A stretch of DNA of 64,000 nucleotides from Saururus chinensis (Eukaryota; Streptophyta; Magnoliopsida; Piperales; Saururaceae): positions 16,307,057 to 16,371,056 of the forward strand of contig CP141148.1 in assembly GCA_035235625.1 (NCBI GenBank), read 5' to 3'. The number at the start of each line of letters is the position of its first letter. Positions within the stretch are counted from its first letter, which is position 1. The notes under the pieces are model-generated. The model was not told the DNA's origin and searched no databases. It saw only the letters and a list, made by a program, of their open reading frames with translations. Shown piece by piece: positions 33,608 to 47,270 of this stretch. The position numbers and the translations under genes are program-made.

Positions 33608-36600
33608 GGTGCATTGTTCTAAAACTAGTTAAGCGAATAAAATCACATAAGTTAAGGAAGAGTGGATGACAACATTTCTCTATTTGATTCGTAATTATAG
33701 TAACAAACGATTAGAAAGATTTTTTAAACATTAAATGATGTAACAATTTGTGCACATTCTTAACGAACTTCAGTTTTAATCGATTAAAATGATATCACTT
33801 AACCAAAATTGGTCCAATTAGTTCGTCGTTTAGTGCATTTAATACATTCTTATAAACATAGTAAATGAATAAGTATTTCTTTGAAACAACTAAATATACA
33901 TTTGTGACGAGCTTGGGTGCTATGTTCTAATACTATTTACGCAAATAAAATCACATTAGTTAAGGAAGAATGGTCAAATTATGACATCGATTTCTCTATT
34001 TAATTTGTAATTACAATAATAACTAATGATTAGGAGGACTTTTTAAACTTTAAATGATATAATAATTTGTGCACATTCTTAATGAACTTCGGTATTAATC
34101 GATTAAAAGGATTTAACTTTGTAAAATTGGTTCGATTGGTTAGTCAATTTGTGCACTTGATTTATTCTTATGAAATTAGTAAATGAGTAAATATTTTCTT
34201 AAAACAACTAAATATACATTTTTTAGGATCTTGGTGCTTTGTTCTAAAACAATTTAAGCGAATAAATTGATAAAAGGTTATAACTTGACCAAAAGTAGTC
34301 CGATTGGTTCATTGTTTAGTACGTTTGATACATTCTTACAAACATAGTAAATGAGTAAGTATTTCTTTCAAACAACTAAATATACATTCGTGACAAGCTT
34401 GGGTTCTTTGTTCTAAAACTAGTTAAGCGAATAAAATCACATAATTTAAGGTAGAACAGTCAAATTGTGACATCGATTTCTCCATTTGATTCGAAGTTAC
34501 AAAGGTAACAAATGATTGGGAGGACTTTTTAAACCGTAAATGATATAATTATTTGTCCACATTCTTAACGTACTTTAGTTTTAATCAATTAAAATAATTT
34601 AACTTGAGTACATTATTTGTCCACATTCTTAACGTACATTATTTGTCCAATTGGTTTGTCATTCAATGTGTTTAATTCATTCTTACGAACATAGTAAGGA
34701 GTAAGTATTTCTTTAAAATAATAAAATAAACATTCGTGACGAACTTGTGTCTTTTGTTTTAAAACTAATTATGAGAATAAAATTACATAAGTTAAGGAAG
34801 AACGGTTAAATTGTAGTATTGCTTTCTCAATTTAATTTGTAATTATGAACTTAAAAAATGATTAGGATACATTTATATACTTTAAACGATATAATAATTT
34901 GTACACATTTTAACAAACTTCAGTTTTAGTCGATTAAAATGATATAACTAGGTTGAAAGTGGTCCAATTGGTTCATCGTTTAGTGCATTTGATTTATTCT
35001 GACGAACATAGTAAATAAGTACATATTTCTTTAAAACAACTAAATATACATTTGTGACGGGCTTTGGTGCTTTGTTCTAAAACAAGTAATGCGAGGAAAA
35101 TCAAATAAGTTAAGGAAGAATAATCAAATTGTAGCATAGCTAGCTCCATTTAATTCGTAATTACAAGCATAACAAATGATTAGGAGGACTTTTAAAACTT
35201 TAAGAGAAATATCGATTTGTACACATTCTTAATGAACTTTAGTTTTAGTCGCTTAATATAATAAAACTAGACCAAATGTGGTCCAATTGGTTTGTTATTT
35301 AGTGCGTTTGCTTCATTTTTACAAACTTATTAAATGTATAAATCTTTTTTTAAAACAACCAAATATATATTTATGAGAAGCTTTTTAAGCGAATTAAATT
35401 GCATTAGTTATGGAAGAACGGTCAAATTATGCCATCGATTTCTCCATTTGATTCGTAATTCCAAAGGTAACAAATGATTGGAAGGTCTTTCTAAATATTA
35501 AATGATATAATGATTTGCGCACATTCTTAACGAACTTTAGTTTTAATTGATTAAATGGATATAATTTGATCAAAAGTGGTCGGATTAGTTTGTTGTTTAG
35601 TGCATTTAAATAAACATTCGTGACGAGCTTGGGTGAATTGTTATAAAACTAGTTGTGCAAAGAAAAACACATATGTTAAGGAAGAATAGTCAAATTGTGG
35701 CATCGCTTTCTCCATTTGATTCATATTTACGAACGTAAAAAATGATTAGGAGGCCTTTTCAAACTTTAAACGATATAATGATTTGTTCACATTCTTAAGA
35801 AACTTCGGTTTTAATCGATTAATAAGATATAACTAGAGCGAAAGTGGTCCAAATAGTTTGTTGTTTAGTGCATTTGATTCATTCTTACGAATATAGTAAA
35901 TGAGTACGTATTTCTTAAAAACAACAAAATATACATTTGTGACGAGCTTTAGTGTTTTTTTCTAAAACAAGTAAAACGAATAAATTCACATAAGTTAGGA
36001 AGAATAGTCAAATTGTGGCTTCACTAGCTTTATTTGATTCATAATTATAAGTGTAACAAATGATTAGGAGGACTTTTTCAACTTTAAATAAAATAACGAT
36101 TTGTTGGCATTCTTAACTAACTCCGGTTTTAATCGCTTAATAAGATATAACTAGACCAAATGTGGTCCGATTGATTTGTCATTTATTGTGTTTGATTCAT
36201 TCTTACAAACTTAGTAAATAAGTGAAAAAAATTTTAAAACAAGTAAATATACATTTGTGAGTAGCTTTAGTGCTTTGTTCTAAAACTATTTAACTGAATA
36301 AAATCACATTAATTAAGGAAGAACGGTTAAATTATGGGTTCAATTTTTCCATTTGATTCATAATTACGAAGGTAACAAATGATTGGGAGGTAATTTAAAC
36401 CGTAAGGGTTATAACAATTTGCGCACATTCTTAATGAACTTCCGTTTTTATCGATTAAAGGATATAACTTGACCAAAAGTGGTCTGATTGGTTCGTCATT
36501 TAGTATGTTTAATGTATTATTACAAACATAGTAAATGAGTAAGTATTTCTTTCAAATACCTAAATACACATTTGTGACAAGCTTCAGTGCTTTGTTCTAA

Positions 36601-37578
36601 ACTAGTTAAGCGAATAAAATCACATAAGTTAAGGTAGAACGGTCAAATTATGACATCAATTTCTCCATTTAATTCGTTATTATGATGGTAATAAATGAGT
36701 GGGAGAACTTTTTTAACTTTGAATGATATAACGATTTGTGCACATTCATAACAAACTTCAGTTTTAATCGATTAAAAGGACATAACTTGACCAAAAGTAG
36801 TCTGATTTATTTGTCATTTAATACGTTGATACATTCTTACAAACATAGTAAATGAGTAAGTATTTCTTTTAAATAACTAAATATGCATTTGTGACGAGCT
36901 TCGCTGTTTTCTTCTTAAACTAGGTAAGCGAATAAAATCACATAAGTTAAGGTTGTCAAATTGTGGCATCAATTCTCCATTTGATTCTTAATTACAAATG
37001 TAACAAATGATTGGGAGGACTTTTTAAACTTTAAACGATATAATGATTTGTGCACATTCTTAATGAACTTTGGTTTTAATCGATTAAAAGAATATAACTT
37101 AACCAAAAGTGGTCCATTTGGTTCGTCGTTTAGTGTGTTTAATTCATTTTTACGGACTTAGTAAACAAGTACATTTTTCTTTAAAATAATTAAATAAACA
37201 TTCATAGCGTGCTTAGGTGTGTTGTCTTAAAACTAGTTATGCGAAGAAAATCACATATGTTAAGGAAGAATGGTCAAATTATGCCATCACTTTCTCCATT
37301 TGATACGTATTTACGAACATAAAAAATGATTAGGAGGCCTTTATAAACTTTAAACGATATGATGATTTGTACACATTCTTAACAAACTTCAATTTTAATC
37401 AATTAATAGGATATAACTAGGCCAAAAGTGGACTGATCGGTTTGTCGTTTAGCGCAATTGATTCATTCTTACGAACATAGTAAATGAGTACGTATTTCTT
37501 AAAAAAAACTAAATATACATTCATGACGAGCTTTGGTGCTTTGTTCTTAAATAAGTAAAGCGAATAAAATCACATAAG
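33608..37578 (+). repeat. Satellite array, block 4 (about 12.5 monomers)
   Basis: Head-to-tail monomers between the two inverted long LTRs. Many copies carry a local variant CATCGATTTCTCC in place of CATCGCTTTCTCC, and GAAGGTAACAAATGATTGG in place of GAACGTAACAAATGATTAG. A short internal duplication (ACATTATTTGTCC, twice) lies near 34607-34652. No gene is seen. Confidence 0.96.
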
Positions 37579-40500
37579 TGTAACATCCTTGATTTTTCTA
37601 TATTTTTTTTGCATTTTTTTGCTATTTTCTACAATTTTTTGCAGTTTCTTGTCGCATTTTTGATGAAGAAATTTGACGCTTCGGCGTATCTCTATTTGTA
37701 ATATTCATGATCGTAAGAGATGGGAGTAGTGTTTAGTCGCAGGTCATGGGCCCCGGTGCATCCTAAAAAAAAATTTGGCTCAAAAATCGGACGAGACAAG
37801 GGAGAACAGAAATGAGAAGGAAGGAAGACATGGAAAAAAAAAAGAAAAAACATATATAAAGAGGACTGGGCACACCTTTGCACGCCCGACCCAGAGTGAA
37901 CACTGAATGGGGGGCAGACCCTTCACTGTGGGAAGCCGTAGGCGGCGCCACCGGTGTCTGCCAGCTTGTGCCCGGCCTGCCTCGGCCTGGCGACACGGCT
38001 GCCGCCTCCCAAGTCTGTCTAGCTCGCCATGGTTTGCAATTGCTGGGACACCACTGTATCCCAAGTCCGTCCCTCGGCCTCGTTTGGCCATTCATGGCTC
38101 AACAATATGTGTCAGCTGCCCCAACTCAGCACACTATTGCCCTGGCTAAATCGGGTCTCATCAATTGTCTGATCGGCGGTTATTCCACAGACAACAGCGG
38201 ATGCCGGCTTGATGGCCTCCTTTGCATGTCTTCTGCACACACCAGATGCCCCTAAACTCCAGGGTACTTCTCTGACAGCCGCTGATGGGCCCCACTCCAA
38301 CCCAAGCCAACATGTCCAACTTGATATTGCATGAACTTGGACTGCAGGTCCGACCAACATGGGCTCTGCCCCGGCCCAGTGACGGCAAGGGCCAGCACTT
38401 CTGACCGAATTCTACCTCTACACTCCCACTTTTGTTACGCATGATCCAAAACCTATGGGAAAGAATTCCCAAATTCCGATTCTTCCAAGGGGAAGTAAAA
38501 TTGTCAGCCCTGACTCAGTCCAAGAAAGGCTCGACCGATGTCATGCCCATATCCTCCACTGTAAGCAGTGCTTGATGCACGACTGTCCGTAAGATGATTT
38601 GGTTGTGGGTAGCATTTAGAAATGACACCGCCTTTGTCAGCCATCTACACCGGGCCTTAGTGCCTCAACGTGTGTTTATGGAATGACTCCACCACTAAAC
38701 AATATGGCCACTAAAGCCCTCCTCTGTCTTTCCTTTGTCTGTGAGTACGCAACCAAGCCCTCCGCTATGTTGTGAGGCTTCAACAATACGAAATTGTTGC
38801 CGCTAGAAATAGTCCGCAATCTATTTTAACGTTGTGGCCAACAAGTGTTTTAAACCTTTGGCCGACCTCCAATTAGTCACCTCCTATTTTGTGGTCACCT
38901 TTTCCATCCCTAGTGCGCCTAGTCTTATGCTTTGAGTGAAATTAATCTAACCATATCGAGATTATTCCAACATCTTTGAAAATCCTTGGGACAACAATGA
39001 CTCTCTTAGTGCAATGTTTTTGGCCGCCTATTCCGATTTTGATGCCGCCACCATCATTTGTTCGCCATCAAACTCACATGGATTATGAGGTAGGGGACCT
39101 TGAACTCGTAATTTAATGACAGCATGCTTTGATTATGTAGTAACATACTAGGAGTTTATAACTTAATAAATTGCATGACATATGCTGATTAAATGTGCAT
39201 CTTTTATATGTGAATAATGTGTATGCTAGCAAAGACTAAGGGTATGATAGTAAGGAGTTGATTTATTCATATGTGATTAAAGCATGTGATTAATCTGTGT
39301 GGACGATGGGTAAGGGCATGTGCATTGGATGAGATGTTTGTCGAACAGATGATTCAGATGGGGTGATTTCTGACTACAGAAGACGTAAGATTGGTGAAGG
39401 ATGGATTTTATGTGGTTAGGCGATTGGTTTGGACTAAACTGGTTGGTACTTTTGAGCGACAAGCAGGAAGCGTAGGTGATGCAAGGATTTGAAGACTTAA
39501 GATTCAAAGCACCTTTAGGGGAGTGTGAGGTAGTAAGAGATAACCATATAATTGTACACGCATAATATACGTAATATGAATTGTAATGAAAGAATAATGA
39601 GTAAGGAATTAGTAAGGTTATGATGGTAGGACTTAGGTCTAAAGGATTTCATTTGAGGAGTTCGAGTAAGATTGTTTGGTTTTAAGGCGGATGGTGCAGG
39701 ATGTAAGGTGGTAAGAATATAATGGTAAGCATATGCTAACATGTTATTCGTGCTTGATAAGTAAGGTTATGCAGGGATCTGTAAGACTGTAAGGGTAAGA
39801 GTGAGTTCTAAGTACGATTGGATGAGTTAAGTTGAAGTATGTTACCCTTGTGGACCAAGGCTTTAGAACTGATGTGGTTCTAGCTTGGTCAACTGAAGAA
39901 TGTAAGACGGAAGTAGCTCTGCACATAATTGTACATGCATAAGTTACCTAATATGAACTTGAATGGTAAGTAACCATAAGTTGATAATGTTGTAAGTTTG
40001 AGACTAAGAGATTCGACATATTAAGTTCCATTTTTGAGCCAGTCGATCAATAATCGACTGAGCATCTTTCCTGGTCTAGCCATGGTGTTATCCTGTAGGA
40101 TTGGTCTTGGTGCTATATTTTGGCCCAGACATTTGATGCTTTGTTGAGAGCGCTGTAAGTTTCAGCCCTTCGTGGGCTCTGTATGTTTTCTGCCTACAGA
40201 TGGCACTGTATGATTCCTGCACAAGAGTGGCACTGTAAGATTCCTACCCAAAAATGACACCATATATTTTCCGCCCTCGTTAGCACTGTATGGCCCTTGT
40301 TGGCACTGTATGGCCCCAAAGAGTGGACATTTGCATGCTCAGGTAAGCAGTAACATTGACCTGCTCTTACCTGTTTGATCCTGTGCCCCATGAGCATAAT
40401 AGGTGTGCATTGCCTCTAGAAAAGTTCATGGTGTCTAGTTACTCCCTAGAGGTTAAATTGATGCCCTAGTGACATTCTTTTCCTTTTCGATGCTGAAGCT

Positions 40501-41339
40501 TATTAATTGTAATGAGTTTCAGTTGTCGATAGCTTGTGTATGATATAGTAAGAGTAAGTTGTATGTTTCGGATTTTGAGTAAGTTGTACATGTAAGAATC
40601 AGAGTAAGTATAAGTATAAGCTTCTATGGAAAACGGTAAGAGTAAGTTCATGCGAGTAAGGTCGTACGAGTCTATGTAAGTCATAAGAGAAAGATAGTAA
40701 GACTATGATTCAGAGTGTAACTGTAAGTGTAAGAGTATGCTATAAAGGTAAGTGTAAGTTCATCCAGTATGATCGTATTTGTGTAAGATATATTATTTAT
40801 ACTACATGTACTTCTTGCTTCATGTGTGATTGCATGAATGTATCTATGCATGACCTTACAAAGTTCATTGATTTATTTTTCCCTACTGGGTATTTTCATA
40901 CTGAGTATAAAAATACTCACCCTATTTTTTTAGCCTTACAGTGGATTATTTTTCCTCGACATGGAGTGCAACAAAATCATTGTGGGATTATGTGGAGTCT
41001 AGTACCATGATCTCATTTATTGATTAAGGTCAGAGAAATGTATTATTTTCTAGACTTGTGCATATATGTATGAATTAGAACACAGACTGTTGAAGAACTT
41101 GTACTAAAAAAGGCCTAGGAGGTATTTATTTTTAAAGCCAGGGCCATGGTAGGTTTTACTTTTATATTTTCGTTTCGGGTCATGCCTAAAAATGTTAGTT
41201 TTTTTATATGATAAATTAATTTACGAAAATTATTTTCATATAATTTTGAATTTTGTTAGTTCTTTTGATTTACGTGAAATAAGATATTAGTAAAGTTTTT
41301 AATTAAATGTAAGAAAAAACCTTGGGCGTGAAATTAACA
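37579..41339 (+). mobile_element. Long LTR, TGTAACATCC family 2, plus strand (3.8 kb), probably solo
   Basis: It begins TGTAACATCCTTGATTTTTC right after a satellite monomer (CACATAAG). It is collinear with 29226-33607 in inverse orientation. A TATA-like TATATAAAG lies at 37853-37861, followed by a GC-rich stretch to about 38450. The 3' end is set near 41339 (GAAATTAACA), where satellite resumes at GTAAAATTTGGCATTGC; the usual GTTACA end is mutated. There is no clear target duplication (flanks ATAAG and GTAAA). There is no internal coding region, PBS or polypurine tract, so a solo LTR is most likely. Confidence 0.78.
37853..37861 (+). promoter_or_regulatory. Putative TATA box in the plus-strand long LTR
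   Basis: TATATAAAG lies about 275 bases into the LTR, directly before a GC-rich stretch. The matching site in the minus copy is degraded (ATACAAAAT). Confidence 0.45.
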
Positions 41340-44300
41340 GTAAAATTTGGCATTGCAAGCTCCATTAGATTTGTATTTACGAGCGATATATCGATGTGTA
41401 CACATTTTTATCAAACTTTGGTTTTAATTGCTTATTTATAACTAGACTAAATGTGGTCCGATTAGTTTGTCGTTTAGTGCAATTGATTCATTCTTACGAA
41501 ATTAGTAAATAATTAAATATTTCTTTAAAATAGCAAAATATACATTTGTGAGGAGTTTGGTGCTTTGTTCTAAAACAATTTAAGCGAATAAAATCACATT
41601 AGTTAAGGAAGAATGGTCAAATTGTGGGATCGATTTCTCCATTTGATTCATAATTACGAAGGTAACAAATGATTGGGAGGACTTTTTAAACTTTAAACGA
41701 TATAATGATTTGTGCACTTTCTTAATGAACTTCAGTTTTAATCGATTAAAGGACATAATTAAGACCAAAAGTAGTCTGATTGGTTCGTTGTTTAGTGCGT
41801 TTAATACATTATTACAAACATAGTAAATGAGTAAGTATTTCTTTTAAACAACTAAATATACATTCGTGACGAGCTTCGGTGCTTTATTTTAAAACTAAGG
41901 TTAAGGTAGAACAGTCATATTGTGGCATCGATTTCTCCATTTAATTCGTAATTCCAAAGGTAACAAATGATTGGGAGATCTTATTAAACTTTAAACGATA
42001 TGATGATTTGTGAACATTAATAACGAACTTCTGTTTTAATTGATTTGTTCATTGTTTAGTGTGTTTGATTAATTTTTATGAACGTACTAATGAGTAAATA
42101 TTTTTTTAAAACAACTAAATATACATTTGTGAGGTGCTTTGTTTTAAAACTATCTAAGTAAATAAAATTACATTATTGAAGGAAGAACGGTCAAATTGTT
42201 GCATCAATTTCTCAAATTGATTTGTAATTACGAAGGTAACAAATGATTGGGATGACTTTTTAAACTTTAAACGATATAACGATTTGTGTATATTCATAAC
42301 AAACTTCGGTTTTAATCAATTAAAAGGATGTAACTTAACAAAAAGTAGTCCAATTGCTTCATCATTTAATGCATTTGAAACATTCTTCCAAAAACTAAGG
42401 TACTTAGTTTGTTACATTTAATTAAAAACTTACGTAAGTTAAGGTAGAACGGTCAATTTGTGGCATCGATTTCTCTATTTGATTTGTAATTACAAATGTA
42501 ACAAATAAATAGGACTCTTTAATCTTTAAACGAAATAATGATTTGTACACATGCTTAACGAACTTCGGTTTTAATCACTTAGATATAACTAGACCAAATG
42601 TGGTCCGATTGGTTTATCGTTTAGTGTGTTTGATTCATTCTTACGTACTTATTAAACAAGTGAATTTTTCTTTAAAACAACTAAATATACATTTGTGAGC
42701 AGCTTTGGTGCTTAGTTTTAAAACTATTTAAGCGAATAAAATCACATTAGCTACGGAAGAACGGATAAATTGTGACATTGATTTCTCCATTTAATTCCTA
42801 ATTATGAAGGTTACAAATGATTGAGATGAGTTTTTACATATTAAACAATATAACAATTTGTGTACATTTTTAACAAACATTAGTTTTAATCGATTAAAAG
42901 GACATTATTTGACAAAAAGTGATCCGATTAGCTCATCGTTTAGTGTGTTAGATACAATATTACAAACAACTAAATATATATTTGTGACAAGCATCAGTGC
43001 TTTTTTTAAAACGATTTAAGCTAATAAAATCACATAAGTTAAGGTAGAACGGTCAAATTGTGACATTGATTTCTCCATTTAATTCATTATTATTAAAGTA
43101 ACAAATGAGTGGGAGGACTTTTTTAACTTTGAACGATATAACAATTTGTGCACATTCATAACGAACTTCCATTTTAATCGATTAAAAGGAAATCAATTAA
43201 CTAAAAGTAGACGGATTTGTTTGTCGTTTAGTGCATTTGATACATTCTTCCAAACATAGTAAATGAGTAAGTATTTCTTTCAAACAACTAAACATACATT
43301 TGTGACGTGCTTGGGTGCTTTATTTTAAAATTAGTTAAGTGAATAAAATCAAATAAATTAAGGTAGAAAAGTCAAATTATGGCATCGCTTTCTCTATTTA
43401 ATTCGTAATTATGAACATAAAAAAATGATTACGAGGCCTTTTTAAACAGTAAACGATATAATAATTTGTACACATTCTTAACAAATTTTGGTTTTAATTT
43501 ATTAAAAGCATATATAACTAGACCGAAAGTGGTTTGATTGGTTCGTCATTTAGTGCATTTGATTCGTTCTTACGAACATAGTAAATGAGTACACATTTCT
43601 TTAAAACAACTAAATATATATATTGTAACAAGCTTTGGTGCTTAGTTTTAAAAAACTAGTAAAGCGATAAAATTACATAATTTAAGGAAGAACGGTCAAA
43701 TTGTGGCATCGCTAGCTCCATTTGATTCGTAATGAACATTGTAGCAAATGAAAAAGACTTTTTAAACTGTAATCAATTTGGATAAATTCTTGAAAAACTT
43801 TGGTTTAATTTGATTAAAATGGTATAAATAGAACAAATGTGGCCCAATTGGTTCGTCGTTTAGTGCATTTGATACATTCTTACGAACTTAGTAAATGAGT
43901 AAATATTTATTTAAAATTGTGTCATCGCTTTGTCTAATTAATTCATAATTATGAATACAACAACTGATCAGAAGGTCTTTTAAAACATTAAACAATCTAA
44001 CGATTTGTACACATTCTTAACAAACTTCAATTATAATCGATTAAAAGGATATAACTTGACCAAAAGTGGTCTGATCAGTTCATCATTTAGTGTGTTTAAT
44101 TCACTTTTACGAACTTAGTAAAATTGTAAGTATTTTTTTAAAATAACTAAATATACATTCGTGAGGAGCTTCGGTGCTTTGTTCTAAAACTAATTAAGTA
44201 AATAAAATCACAAAAGTTAAGGAAGAACGGTCAAATTATGACATTTCTTTTACCATTTTATTCATAATTATGAATGTAATTATGAACGCAATAAATGATT

Positions 44301-45830
44301 AGGAGGTCTTTTTAAACTTTAAACAATATATTAATTTGTGCACATTCTAACGAACTTTAGTTTTAATCGATTAAAAGGATATAACTTTATCAAAAGCGGT
44401 CTAATTAGTTTGTCGTTTAGTGCGTTTGATACATTCTTACAAACATAGTAAATGAGTATGTATTTCTTTCAAATAACTAAATATACATTCGTTACGAGCT
44501 TAGGTGCTTTGTTCTAAAAATAGTTAACTAAATAAAATCAAAGAGACGTAGAACAGTCAAATTGTGGCATCATTTTTTCTATTTTATTTGTAATTACAAA
44601 CGTAACAAATTATTAGGAAGCCTTTTTAAACATTAAATGATATAATGATTTGTGCACATTCTTAACAAACTTCGGTTTTAATCGATTAAGAGGCTATAAC
44701 CAGAACAAAAGTGATCTGATTGGTTCGTCATTTAGTAAGTATAATTCATTCTTATAAACTTAGTAAATAAGTATGTATTTCTTTAAAATAACTAAATATA
44801 CATTTGTAGCGAGCTTGGGTGCACTGTTCTAAAACTACTAAAACAAATAAAATTACATATGTTAAGGAAGAACGGTCAAATTGTGGCATCACTTTCTCTA
44901 TTTTATTCGTAATTATGAGCTTAAACTTTGAACGATATAACAATTTGTACACATTCTTAATGAACTTCGATTTTAATCGATTAAAAGGATATAACTAGAC
45001 GAAAAGTAGTCCGGTTGGTTCATCGTTTAGTATGTTTTATTCATTTAAACGGACATAGTAATGAGTATGTATTTCTTTAAAACAACGAAAGATACATTTG
45101 TGACGAGCTTTAGTGCTTTGGTCTAAAAGTAGTTAAGCAAAAGAAATCACATAAGTTAAGGAAGAACGGTCAATATGTGGCATCACCTTCTCTATTTAAT
45201 TCATAATTACGAGCATAAAAAATTGTATAGAAGGTCTCTTTAAATTTTAAACGAAATAATGATTTGTATACCTTAACGAACTTCGGTTTTAATCAATTAA
45301 AATGATATAACTAGACCAAAAGTGGTCCGATTAGTTCATCATTTAGTGCATTTGATTCATTCTTATGAATTGAGTAAATGAGTAAATATTTCATTAAAAC
45401 AACTAAATATACATTCATGAGGTGCTTCGGTGTTTTTTTCTAAAACAAGTTAAGCAAAGAAAATCACATAAGGTAAGGAAGAATAGTGAAATTGTTGCAT
45501 CTCTTTCTCCATTTGATTAGTAATTACGAACGTAATAAATAATTAAACTGTAAATGATATAACGACTTGTACACATTTTTAATAAACTTCGGTTTTAATC
45601 GATTAAAAGGATATAGCTAGACCGAAAGTGGTTTGATTGGTTCATTGTTTAGTGCATTTTATTCATTTTTACCAACATAGTAAATGAGTATATATTTCTT
45701 TAAAACAACTACATATATATTTGTGATGTGCTTGGGTACTTAGTTCTAAAACTATTAAAGTGAATAAAATCACATAAGTTATGGAAGAACAGTCAATTTG
45801 TGGCATCTCTTTCTCAATATGATTCATAAT
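41340..45830 (+). repeat. Satellite array, block 5 (about 14 monomers, several shortened)
   Basis: Same orientation as before. The CATCGATTTCTCC variant of block 4 continues here to about 43080, so both sides of the long LTR belong to one homogenised segment. Shortened monomers occur near 42030-42070, 42370-42430 and 43915. Open frames (41580-41768, 44752-44952, 45669-45851 minus) are the recurring satellite frame. Confidence 0.95.
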
Positions 45831-46099
45831 TTCCCTTTTTCTTGAGTGCACAAAGTTGTAGTCAATTGAGTGATAAAAGTCTTTAAGTCATTGATGGCTT
45901 GCATTGTTTGGTTGTTGATTGTTGCTTGACTTTGAATATATGTTTGCAATGTGTCTTCAAGAGTCTTCTTGTGTGGTGGAACATAATTTGAAGAAGAAAG
46001 GGTTACTACACATTAGACTCATTTATCCAACTAAAGTTAAGATGATTTCTCTAGTTAGAAGTATAAGTTTCAGAGAATAAGGAGAAGAAAAATGTATTT

Positions 46100-46660
46100 T
46101 ATTTTATTAATAGCATTTGCTTGAGTATGCAACACCTCTTGAAAGCAGGGATTGTTGGACAATCTTGTGTTTGGTATCCATCACTCTCACATATACTACA
46201 AATATCTTATACTTTTTTAGAAGCTTTAGATAAGTTTTCCTTATTAATTTTCATAGCCTCAACTTTTCTAGTTAAATTTGTAATTTTTTTGTTTACATCA
46301 TCCTCTTCTTTAAGAAGGTACATGCTCCCCTTAGTTGTCACATTAGATCTTTTCTTATTACTATTTTAAAATTTATTAGAATCTTCCCATGATTGAGCAT
46401 TTTCAACTAACACATCAAAATAGTCTCATACTTCCTCAGGTTCATTACTAAAAAATTCTCCATTACATATTATTTCAACAAATTGCCTAATTTGAGAAGT
46501 CAATTCATTATAAAAGAAACCAATTGTATGCCATGTTTCATATCCATAATTGGGCACAACAACAAAAATTCTTTAAATATTTCTTCACATTAAAAGAAAG
46601 TCTCATTGTCTTATTATGAAAAATTCATGATATTCTTTCTAAGTGTATTAGTTCTGTAGG
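46100..46660 (-). pseudogene. Athila/Tat-like gag core and zinc knuckle, heavily decayed
   Basis: The minus-strand translation near 46500-46600 gives FKEFLLLCPIMDMKHG, matching the gag core F(K/L)D-LL-CP-HG of Athila (compare FKDLLLKYPHHGFE at 3468-3650). Near 46130-46200 it gives CSICESDGYQTQDCPTIPAF, a zinc knuckle in which the His ligand is Tyr. Stops are frequent and only short frames remain. The 82-residue plus-strand frame at 46121-46369 is antisense to the knuckle and not a gene. Confidence 0.75.
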
Positions 46661-47260
46661 TAGGGAAAAAAATTTTCAAAAATTATCTTTGCATTTCTTA
46701 CCCTATTCTATGGATCTTAGCTTTAAAGAATTCAACTAATTTTTTATTTTTTCCTTTAAAAAAAATGAAAAGTTTTAATCTAATAATATCATTTGAAACA
46801 TTTTGGTTTGACAAAGTTATAAAAACCTCTTCAAACTCTTAATGTGTCATGTTATCTTAGTTAGAATCGAATAAAGATTCCGGAAGATATGAACATTAAA
46901 AGCAAAAACAAAGATAAAAATATAAATTTGATAGATGAAGGATAAAAATAATTGTTTCTTCAAGAGTTCTATGTCACAAAAGATTAAGAAGTAGAGCCTT
47001 TAAGCATCTAATGTATCCAAATCACAAAAAAAAATAAGAAAAACAATATTAAATGATCATCACTTCAAATAACCAATACTTGTTTGAAACCATAGATTAA
47101 ACATGAATAGAACTCCATTAGATTGTTACAATTCACCTCTAGCCTTAGCTGGAGAGCTTAGAAAGCCATTACAATCAAACAAAAATACAAAAGAAGAAAA
47201 GAAAAATTGGAGAGTTGAGCTCTAAAGAGGATGGGATAATGCTTCTACCATGTACACCCT

Positions 47261-47270
47261 TTTATTTATA
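47261..47270 (-). promoter_or_regulatory. Putative TATA box in the partial LTR
   Basis: The minus strand reads TATAAATAAA. It is conserved in place with CTATAAATAG at 61611-61620 in the solo LTR. Confidence 0.5.

Noticed and set aside
37763-38472. Overlapping 80-125-residue frames in the plus-strand long LTR
   Set aside because: They are mutually overlapping in several frames with no shared protein in the minus copy, so they reflect base composition.
46121-46369. Hydrophobic plus-strand protein of 82 residues, possible membrane protein
   Set aside because: It is antisense to a decayed gag zinc knuckle, and the hydrophobicity comes from complementary codons in AT-rich DNA.
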